DNA from: Haemonchus contortus
Lineage: Eukaryota > Nematoda > Chromadorea > Rhabditida > Trichostrongylidae
Assembly (NCBI GenBank): GCA_000469685.2
Contig: LS997564.1
Coordinates: forward strand, 43,494,240-43,558,239
Direction: 5' to 3'
Length of the DNA: 64,000 nt
The translations under genes and the position numbers were made by a program. The stretch's first letter is position 1. Every line of letters starts with the position of its first letter. Of the stretch, positions 55,646 through 64,000 are shown piece by piece. The notes below the pieces were generated by a model. That model ran no database searches. It was not told where the DNA came from and was given only the letters and a program-made list of their open reading frames with translations.

Positions 55646-57483
55646 CCACCTGAGCTCAGTGTAATTGAAGCGAAGATGTGTAACATGAAACCAATCGGAA
55701 TGGTTTACTTGCTCGGAGAAGGGCACGATAACAACAGTGGGCAACTATTGATCAGCACGATAACAACAGTGGGCAACTATTGATTGAGGATTTCGGGAAT
55801 CCCGATTTTTCGGGGTTTTCTGCCGTTTTTGTGGAGCCGTTTCTGCACCAAGATAGTGCAAGTAATCTCAAAGACCTGAGGGCTAGAGACAGAGGGCCTG
55901 ACCCTTCCGCTACTTTATTCCTAAGCAAACAATTGAAAGTGGTTTCTCGTACGCTAGTGCGCAGAATCTTCGAACCTCATGCTTATTTCTTTACCAGCCT
56001 GACCTCAATGCACCTTTAAGCAATGGTTCAAGGTTACCGGTAACTTAAGTGGTTGAAAACCTTATGAGAGAAGTAGACAATGCAATAAAGAACGATGATT
56101 GCCGAATGAATCGGATTGAAGTGAAGTTTTGCGATTGCAAGGAGTGCGTCCAGTGGCAGCAGCAGCAGCAGCAGCTGATGGTCTCGCTCAGTTAAAACTC
56201 AGCTGTCGATCGAACTCCGAGCGCTGGCGCTTGTTCATCGAATGAAAAATAAGGAGATTGACTACTGAATAAAAACAAATCTGTATGCTAAACTGCACGG
56301 GTAATCGATACGAGATGCAAACAAATGGGAAAACCAAAAAAGTAATTCGTGTGCGAAACTGGTCATGCGGTACCCATCACTGGTCGTGGATGCGCCACGC
56401 TTCCACAGTCAAACCAATGACTGGATGCAACTGAATGAATGGACATCCAGTGCTGCTAGGTTAGGATCGCCTACACCAGATTTTAGCTATAGACGTGTCG
56501 ACTAGGTGGATGTGTGTAATTACAGTGTTAGGCAAAGGAGTTCAATTTTATAAGTGGGACCGGCTTTATCTGACTAATGCTGGTCAAAATTTTTGGGTGG
56601 CTAAATTGGTGCTTCTCAGATTAAGCCATAAAAGATAAATAAAAGTTTTTCACTCCATCTGCGTTCTACAAGGCAAATATGTAGCGCAGATACCGTCAGA
56701 TGAGAGGGCAGGACGCTTCTTGAAACTCTCTGAATATGTCGCAATGACGAACAACTAACAAGGCCACGACAAGCGGGTTACCTGGTGAGACTGCCGAGCA
56801 CGGAATGGTACTGAGAGAAAATTGATTCACTTAAAATGCCAATTGGTTTTGGCTATTGATGGAGTTGCTAGGGTTGTCGTAACAAGAAGTACTCCAGGTT
56901 CATGATTGAAAAAATAAAAGTGGGCGAGGTCTGGGTGGTCGACACCCCCCACCCTGTGTAGCTTCGTGCAGCCTTCGAGTGATCTTTGAGCTCGATGTCT
57001 AAAATCAGCGGAGCCACCACTGACCACTTTCACTATCCCTCTCCGACATCATACTGTCGACGGATTTAAGCTCCATCGCGTTCAACGAAATCGACTGCAA
57101 GGACTGAAATTCAATTTCAGGTCTGGGTTTCTCTTTACCTATGAATTATCAGTATTTTTCACTTGCATCAATTTACCATATCTTCTGCGTAGAAACTACA
57201 AAGCAAGCATATTACCCATGCAGTTGGTATGGTAGGCGTTGAACTAGCATTATAATAACTACCGAATTACCCAAATATCGGCCAACTGCTGATTATCGAT
57301 AAAAAAAGGAATCGCTTGGCTTCATCTTTTTCTCTGCTTATTTATTGAATCTGGGGCGGAAGTCGGCGTTATAAAAGCAATGAAGCTTAGTAAGGTAAAC
57401 ATCACAAGTAAACCATAAGTTATTTGAAGGTCAAATATTAACATTTTATGCTAGCCAATCTTTGGAGACTCAGTAACGATAAT
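55646..57483. other. mostly unassigned
   Basis: Holds a direct duplication of GCACGATAACAACAGTGGGCAACTATTGAT (55722-55751 and 55755-55784, given here by position) and a short (CAG)n tract (56157-56175). No gene supported. Confidence 0.35.
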
Positions 57484-57977
57484 TGAAAGGGACCCTTTCA
57501 AGGTTGAAAAGCGAAAGTGTTGTGGAGAACAGTGCACTGGTGACGAAGAAAGCGATAAAGTCACAGAATTCATAAATTCCAATGCCTTTTAAAAGTAATG
57601 AAAATAGGATTATACGAAACAGGCCATGACGGAGATGGCCTAGAAGAGGTATTCGGACATTCAGAGATGTGATTGCGTAAAACGCTGATTACATCAAGCC
57701 ATGAATGTACGAATTTGTCTTCCACTGACGATAGGTTACGACTAGCTGTTCTAATTTTGCACATGGTTGCCCCTTGTTAACGGCGCAGCCTCTGCAATGT
57801 CATTCAAATTCGTCCTCCTCTGAGTGTGAACGGCGACGATGCCGATCCTCAAGCCCTTATTATGCCCTACTCGGGTAGTTTTTTTGACCCGACGGTGCCC
57901 CATATGATACATGCCTGGAGGTAACACGTCCTAGTTGCAATCTCGCGAACTATATTTTTCATGAACTGGGGCTTTAA
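57484..57977 (+). mobile_element. AAAGGCAC-TIR MITE, diverged copy
   Basis: Collinear with 51724-52190 ('GTTGAAAAGCGAAAGTGTTGT', 'CTGATTACATCAAGCCA', 'GGTTACGACTAGCTGTT' and a final GAACTGGGGCTTTAA). The TIRs are decayed. No ORF. Confidence 0.6.
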
Positions 57978-58739
57978 TCTAACCATAGCTTTTTGGGATG
58001 AAAGATTGCTTCAAAGCCAAGAATTAATTTAGAAAAAACAAAAGTTCACACAGCGGTGAAAAAGATTAGAAGGGGATTTGGACATCTGTCATAGGAGAGG
58101 ATAATTTGTCCTGGCTAGTCGGTGCCCTGTCCAAAGTGATGCGCTACGCTGGTGAGTTTATCCTTAGTGATAAATCACTGAGTTGCCATGTGACCGATCT
58201 TGAAAAACAGATGACCTCTTATTCTGTCAACTTGGAGATTGGACAATAGAAAAGCGTGCGAGGAGGAAGGGGAGACGTATATGTAATTGCCGTATGAAAT
58301 GAAATTCCTTACTCTTACATCCTATTTACCGACGAATATTCAATTTGCGGTTCACTCTGGCCCAAAACACTAATAGGGTCCTTTCCCAGGCGATTTCATA
58401 GGATGAGAATCGAAATTAGCAAGCCAATATGATTTGAACTCCCAGTCCGAACTTAACGACCAATTTGTTTGGGACTTACTATATTAAATATAAATTAAAA
58501 TAGTATGTCCTGACTTTTGTAGTAGCTCAACTAGAAAACCGGACACCAAGGGGCAACTTCAAATGACCTCCAATCTCAGTTGGGAGTCGTTCAAATTGTA
58601 GTGGATTAGGTGGAGGTGTAATTCGTTGTGGTCATTACAAGCAACTGCTTGCAAAAATGGTAAGATGGGAGACACGATCACATCAGGACCACCTAAGAAG
58701 ATTCGTTTCGACCGGAGGTAACAAGGGTCATTTCTGATT
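57978..58739. other. no recognised feature
   Basis: No gene or repeat could be supported. Confidence 0.35.
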
Positions 58740-59705
58740 CATACTCGTTAACAATCAACATCCCCAAAATCATCTCTTACAAAAAAGTGTGACTGGAAGA
58801 ATCTTTCCCTGAGGTTTCAAAAATGGCATGAGGAGATAGAAGATAATCAGAAGTTGTTCACTATTCATAAACTAGTTTACAAAGGAGTTTGGTTAATTGT
58901 ATTGAATAATCAAGACCGAGGACGAAATTTGCTGTAGAATCACTGTATACCGAATAAACGTATTCGCTCACTACAAAGTGCAATCATAAAACTGGAGGTC
59001 TTGCAGCTTTATGAGCCGATTAGTGCGTTAACAACTATCAATCACAAAATTATCTCCTACAAAAGGAGTGTGACTGAAGGAATCTTTCTCTGGAGTTTCA
59101 AAGAATGGCATGAGGAGATAGAGGATAATTAGAAGTTGTTCACTATTTAGAAACTAGTTCACAAGGGAATCAGATAGCACTATTTACACTTTACTGCCCC
59201 ACTTTGTCGAGAACATGCTGGATTTCTGTCGAATTTTTTCAAGGAGATGAAACCGAATAGAGACATGCCTAGAAGGCTAATTTGATCCGTAGAACACGAA
59301 TATCGCATCCATTCGTCATGAAAATGCCTTGTTCTAACACGCTACTCAGGGGCAAGTTTTCAGCAAGATTGGTGGCCCAGCTCCATCCGGCCCCGGCGCC
59401 TGTGGCGAGAGCGCTAGGCATCTTCATGACGAGTGGATGCGATATTCGTGTTCTACGTGTCAAATTACCTCTCTAGACAAGTTTCTAGTCGGTTTCATGT
59501 TCTTGGAAAAAAATTCGTTAGAAATCCATCCCCATTCTCGACAAAGTGGGGCAGTAAAGGGTAAATAATGAAAATTAGATTAATTGTATCAAATAACCAA
59601 GACCGAGGGCGGATATTCACTGAAGAATCAATGGATACGAATAAACGTAGGCGATCACTACAAAGTGCAATCATAAATCTGGAGGTCTTGCAGCTATACG
59701 AGCCG
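58740..59705 (+). repeat. tandem duplication, ~283-bp unit
   Basis: Copy 1 at 58740-59022 and copy 2 at 59023-59705. Both contain 'GGCATGAGGAGATAGA', 'AGAAGTTGTTCACTATT', 'AAGACCGAGG' and 'CTGGAGGTCTTGCAGCT'. Copy 2 is longer because a MITE lies inside it (59181-59567). Confidence 0.75.
59181..59567. mobile_element. 387-bp palindromic MITE
   Basis: Long TIRs starting TATTTACMCTTTACTGCCCC and extending inward to about 59333 on the left and from about 59424 on the right, including GTAGAACACGAATATCGCAT and its inverse. The TA at each outer end suits a Tc1/mariner-type target. The loop (about 59334-59423) is GC-rich. Confidence 0.75.
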
Positions 59706-59960
59706 TTTAGTGTGAATCTTTGAAAAGAGACGATTGTGGTAGCTCTTTCAAAAAAGCGGTTGGAACGTGAGGAAAGCAGGGCAGGCGGGCAAGGCAGTCG
59801 GCGGCGGCGACCAGCCCACCTCAGCAATCTCATCGTCGTAAAGCTGCCATCGCACTAATAGCTCCGAATGAAACTTTAAACCACGAGATGATTGTGGCAT
59901 GATACCGTATCGTATAATAGAATCATGCAAAGTGCGGCACAGTTCCTCACTGATGAAATT

Positions 59961-60394
59961 TTAAGAAAATGCAAAATGTGCAAAGCCTTTTGTCATCGTC
60001 AATGAATCATTACAGTTTGTACAGCTGATCTTATCATCATCACGGTTTACATAGTGGAGACGACGCTCGTCGTTGGCCACACACAGACAGTCGACCGACT
60101 GAAAAGGCAGATTGCTGCAGTGACTGTGTTCTGCCCCACACACACCGAACACCATGTAATCCGTGGTTGCAAAGGAGTTTGCTTGATTATCAATGACCGT
60201 GCTATTGCCTCGACACGGATCCGCCCGCTGTCGATTGATTATTCACGAATGTGAGCGGTGTGAAATGAGGTTCCATGGCATGCCAACACTCAGCAACATC
60301 GCAAAGCTGAATGAGCCTGTGAGGGAGCCGAAGGCTGCTCGCTTATTATAAAGTTGTTTCTGGTGAAGCGGCAAAGTGTTATTTGGTGGAGGTG
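59961..60394 (-). CDS. cysteine-rich extracellular-type exons, subtelomeric
   Basis: Minus strand. A frame opens at an acceptor CTCTGCAG|CAC (60394) and reads PPPNNTLPLHQKQLYNKRAA and GSLTGSFSFAMLLSVG. It meets a single TGA (60245-60243), then continues in the same frame to TAA at 59961. The second part has at least seven cysteines (DPCRG, FGVCGAEHSHCS, DCLCVAND, ISCTNCND). A weak 63-nt intron (GTTGGC...CGACAG) would remove the stop in frame. A second acceptor-like TGCCTTTTCAG lies within the second part. It looks like a disulfide-rich secreted or receptor ectodomain; family not recognised. Confidence 0.45.
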
Positions 60395-60555
60395 CTGCAG
60401 AGCGAGGTGGTGCACAGTTACATTCATGGTTCCGGGATCGGATTCAAGATGAGATCAGTTGAACCCTTTCATTTTCGCGAGATGCGAGGAATTCTCCATA
60501 CTGTTAGCAACTTTCGAAATAATTTATTAAAAAGAGGTATCAGGTGCTGACTTAC

Positions 60556-60628
60556 TGGAAGGAGCCCAATATCGTAGACTCCGTGATGACCGGAACTTTC
60601 TTCCTTATCTTTGAGCTGGCATGCATGA
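60556..60628 (-). CDS. probable upstream exon of the same gene
   Basis: 73-nt open segment between CTCTTATAG (acceptor) and a strong donor CTTCCA|GTAAGT. One frame reads MHASSKIRKKVPVITESTIL. The phase does not join the exon at 60394 directly, so another exon or a different border is needed. Confidence 0.3.
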
Positions 60629-61381
60629 CTATAAGAGCCGAAAGAATGAAACAAGTCAGACTTTATGTTCAGTTTCAGCTTATACAGAACAATTTTGTGG
60701 GTTTGCTTCAGATTCTTTTGAAGCTACCGAGGGAGCGAGTTTTCATCATAAAGTTGTTCATTCTGTGAGTTTGCTTGCTCCAATCGAACTTACAGGGCAA
60801 CGTTATAGGTCGAATACTCAGACCATCACAGCTTCAGAAGCATCGCGAACCATTTTGTATTTTTGGGCCTAAAATAGATTCATCTTTTTAACTCTGCTGT
60901 TTCTTCTGTTGTTCCTGTTTCTGCAGAACTTTTTAGTCTTTTTTACTCAGGAATTGGGTAGTCTCATATGGCCAGTCCTTGTTTCATCTCAGTCTACTCG
61001 AAGAGATCATAGTATAATGGTTCAGCCGGTTTTTTATTACGTTAGGACGTATGCTTTTTTCTTATCCCGTTTCCACGTGGTACTTCATTGGAAGATTTTG
61101 TAGAATTTATCTGTTACTAATATTTTTATTTGTTGTCATTTTCAGGGTAAAAACCGTTTCCTGTACTAAGGTAGAAATTGCAAAGATGGGACGAAGTTAA
61201 AGAGACATGGGTCTGAGAGCTTGGTTGCGGTCAACCAATTACGTTATCATTTTTAAAGTCAGCATTAGCCTCAGCGTCATCATTTCGTCAGCGCAAACTG
61301 TTCTGCATACTCAGAATTTTAGGTATCACAGACTGACGGCCAGCTGGCTTAAGATAGTGGGTATTGGAGAACGCGATTAAA

Positions 61382-61432
61382 TCTCGCCACCGGCTGCCGT
61401 TTGAGTTACTTTCCCGCGCGCGGATGTTTGAA
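61382..61432 (+). repeat. inverted dispersed repeat, pair with 62447-62500
   Basis: CGCCACCGGCTGCCGTTTGA and TTACTTTCCCGCGCGCGGAT match, on the opposite strand, 62447-62500 with few differences. Confidence 0.65.
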
Positions 61433-62446
61433 TTTGGAACCACGTGATAGTATTGAAGCCAGCTTCGCGTAAACCACACTAGTAGAATGGCTTGAAGTAT
61501 CAAACAGATATAAGAAACAAAAACGTCGTTTTCCTCGACAAGCCCTATACGATCATTTGATCGACTTCGGGAGTAGTGAAGTGATTGTAGAGGGCATAAT
61601 TGAAATTGATGCGGCATTTGAAATTTGATTTCCTACAATGCCGTAAGTCAGGGTAGGCATCGCTTCCCAGAACTGAAGCATGTGATTATGTTACGTGAGT
61701 TTCTCACAAAGCATTATTAAAACAGAATCAGATATACCATCACTTGTGGTATTTCTGTGTTCCTCGTATTCCGAGCAAAAGAGAACTTGTTGGACTGAAT
61801 GGACCTCGTTTTTTTCGGCAAAAGCGTTAATTTTTCACCCATTTCTATTTTCCCTGTTTAGTTAGTCGCTAAGGTTGCAACAAAACCGGGTTTCTTCTTG
61901 AACTGAAGTTCCACAATACTCAGGATAATCAACCACTGAGCACTACTTGCACCTCCGTGGAGAGACGACCACCTGAAGGACCAGTGACCTCACTGCAAGT
62001 CATGCTTAGTCATTGAGATTCACGTGGATATTTTTATACAGAACGATCAAAAATGGCTCGTTTGCGGTCGGTCGATATGTGACACTCGATACTGCCATTA
62101 CTTACGATGGTAGAAGAACTGAGGTATATCCCAGAGTTAAAGCTAAGCAAATTACTTCAACGCAAAAAAAAACTCCAACTTGGAGTTAGGAAAGACATTC
62201 CGAAGACAGGCAGACATTGGGATGCAAAGAGTAACCCCTACTGATAGTTGGAGCCTGATGCATTGAAAAGACCGCTCCTCACCTTTATTGTATGCCCTTT
62301 TCATTAGAGTGCGTAACAAAAAGGTAGACTCCCACCCACCCTACTCCTCCTTACTCGGAATGTAGCGGAGAAGGTCACATAAACAACACTTATACATCTT
62401 TGTATTCGCTTCAAAGAGATATAATGTGCTCCAGTGACAGTCCACG

Positions 62447-62500
62447 AAAGCCCATTCAAATATTCGCGCGCGGGAAAGTAATTCAAACGGCAGCCGGTGG
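62447..62500 (-). repeat. inverted dispersed repeat, pair with 61382-61432
   Basis: Minus-strand copy of 61382-61432. The homology fades on both sides within about 50 nt. Confidence 0.65.
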
Positions 62501-62756
62501 CGAGATTTAGGCCCGTATGCATAACGCCCGGGGTAGGGGAGGGAGAGGAAATGTTTGCCGAGGGCGCGAGTGTTCAAATGGGGTTTTTGCCTTTGTTCTG
62601 TGTCAAGATAGTTGCAATGGAGCTAGGTATTTTCCTATAAACAGGTGAAGAATCGACAGCCCTTGGTAATCATGTGATGTTTGTCTCTGCGACCTTACCT
62701 TAGCGAGAGCTCAGAGAAGCCCGACCCCATTGGCTCCCCGGGGGAGGAATCTACCC

Positions 62757-63015
62757 CTAAAATAGAGCTGGGGCGCCGATGGTCATGTAAACCATTACCC
62801 CGCTATTCACTACATTATTAGACGGAGCGCTTATTCCTCTGATTTCTGCTGCCGAATTCGTCAAGTATTGCTCTGATTTTATTCTACTGCTGCAACCAAC
62901 TACAAATTTATTTATATTGCTGAATTCATTGCTATTAAGCAGTCGAATCTTCAGATAAGCAGGTTTTCTTTCTAGATTTACACCAGTTATCGTGAGCATG
63001 GATTTGAGAAGGAAA
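62757..63015 (-). CDS. probable terminal exon near the telomere
   Basis: Minus strand: acceptor AATTCCAG at 63016-63017, then 86 open codons to TAG at 62757. Residues include LKSMLTITGVNLERKPAYLK, IRLLNSNEFSNINKFVVGC and a hydrophobic end (VMVYMTIGAPALF). The composition is protein-like. There is no upstream exon or family match that I can see. Confidence 0.35.
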
Positions 63016-63698
63016 CTGGAATTATTTCTGTGAGCAACTAATGAGTAGTTTTTCGCCTGATTTGTATATTATTACATATCCTATTGCATTTTATTCTTTG
63101 TTACCCTGCTATTCCTGTCGTGGGAGTGGGTTGGCGACATGGCGTTTGTTATGCGTGATATTAATTTATTTTATGTTCCACATTTGTTCATAGCTCTCAA
63201 TTTTCATCCCAAATGAATGCTGTCAGGTATTGCAGTTGTAATTGTGCACCTTCTACTCGCTTTGCTCTTAATTTTTTAACGAGCACTGCCTTGAAAAGCG
63301 GTTTACGAACCTTCGCGCAGAAGGGCCACTTCCCGCCTAGGTGCGAAAACTTGTTGTCCATTGTGTTGTCCCATCTTTCATGAGCGCATAAAAAATATAG
63401 TGTTGAAGGTGTAATATGGTAGCAATAGTAAGAAAGCCCGGCGCTCAGAGCAAAAAAGTTTTCGAACAAGAATCATGTGTATACCACGTGTAAAGGTTGA
63501 AATTGACGCTGCAATGGACTGAAATGCTTCGATGCGGTGACTTGGAGAAAAGAATATCTATCAAATGTACATCAGTGCTAGTGACGAGGAATAAATTTTA
63601 GGGGAATTAAGCCGAGGGTTGCGGTGCTGGGAGGGGTGCATAAAGGAAGGTTGCGTATTTGCAGGGTTCTCGAGGTATGAGCATCCCGAGCCTAGGAT
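63016..63698. other. junction between subtelomere and telomere
   Basis: A minus-strand ORF at 63197-63469 is protein-like but has no splice support. No telomere-associated satellite is visible. Confidence 0.35.
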
Positions 63699-64000
63699 GG
63701 CTTAGGCTTAGGCTTAGGCTTAGGCTTAGGCTTAGGCTTAGGCTTAGGCTTAGGCTTAGGCTTAGGCTTAGGCTTAGGCTTAGGCTTAGGCTTAGGCTTA
63801 GGCTTAGGCTTAGGCTTAGGCTTAGGCTTAGGCTTAGGCTTAGGCTTAGGCCTTAGGCCTTAGGCTTAGGCTTAGGCTTAGGCTTAGGCCTTAGGCTTAG
63901 GCTTAGGCTTAGGCTTAGGCTTAGGCTTAAGGCTTAGGCTTAGGCTTAGGCTTAGGCTTAGGCTTAGGCTTTAGGCTTAGGCTTAGGCTTAAGGCTTAGG
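63699..64000 (+). repeat. telomere, (TTAGGC)n
   Basis: About 50 TTAGGC units running to the end of the window, with a few one-base variants (TAGGCC near 63850 and 63888, TTAAGGC near 63927 and 63989, CTTTAGGC near 63968). TTAGGC is the nematode telomere repeat, and the orientation places the chromosome end to the right. The one-base variants could be sequencing errors. Confidence 0.95.

Larger units (their letters stand above)
60629..62756. other. mostly unassigned subtelomeric sequence
   Basis: No gene could be supported. A minus-strand ORF at 61288-61617 has one hydrophobic run (VFVSYICLILQAILLVWF). It overlaps a repeat shared with 62447-62500. Confidence 0.35.

Noticed and set aside
63659..63856. 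Arg-Leu repeat ORF
   Set aside because: Translation of the telomere repeat.
1..64000. CRISPR array, operon or prokaryotic transfer
   Set aside because: Repeats here are transposon units, microsatellite or telomere; introns and LINEs mark the sequence as eukaryotic throughout.

Overview
This window reads as the right-hand end of a nematode chromosome. The last ~300 bases are a (TTAGGC)n array, the nematode telomere repeat, with the G-rich strand pointing off the end. The short 45-95 nt introns with TTTTCAG-type acceptors also fit a nematode. The mix of RTE-type and CR1/jockey-type LINEs, mariner and Helitron-like repeats suggests a clade V (strongylid-like) worm; that placement is inference.

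Most of the sequence is repeats, often nested. 1-735 is the 3' part of a mariner whose transposase is split by a 155-bp foldback element. 737-4560 holds Helitron-like GC-rich repeats, one copy interrupted by a CR1-type LINE. 4830-7520 holds smaller repeats. 9330-14060 is an RTE LINE with a CR1-type LINE nested in its reverse transcriptase. 15540-16460 is a dead mariner/Tc1-type transposase and 17885-18520 a LINE relic. 22020-24965 is a Helitron cluster with an RTE fragment inside. 28600-30230 is an internally deleted RTE. 33067-40346 is a young, apparently intact Ty3/Gypsy-type LTR retrotransposon. 40440-42235 carries a Helitron with both ends and a tRNA-like element. 44950-47420 is an antisense RTE-clade LINE. 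51215-52190 and 57480-57980 hold TIR elements. 54565-55645 is an antisense Helitron, and 58740-59705 is a tandem duplication with a MITE inserted in one copy.

Ordinary genes are few and must be read from splice signals because the exons are short. The best are a three-exon gene for a 92-residue secreted cysteine-rich protein (14218-14960, +) and a four-exon minus-strand gene (30842-31730) whose three introns all keep one frame. Weaker cases are a divergent inverted pair of related genes (25320-27120), minus-strand exons at 43842-47841 separated by a LINE, a small plus-strand two-exon model (49770-50059), a multi-pass membrane ORF (52857-53411), and subtelomeric minus-strand exons (59961-60628 and 62757-63015).

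The most distinctive item is the LTR retrotransposon. One 2073-codon frame encodes Gag, protease, reverse transcriptase, RNase H and integrase, followed by about 350 residues that I cannot assign. This tail lacks an obvious membrane segment, so it does not look like an envelope, and the frame runs 44 nt into the 3' LTR. Its LTRs differ at one position in 389. No operons, CRISPR arrays, rRNA genes or convincing canonical tRNA genes were seen.
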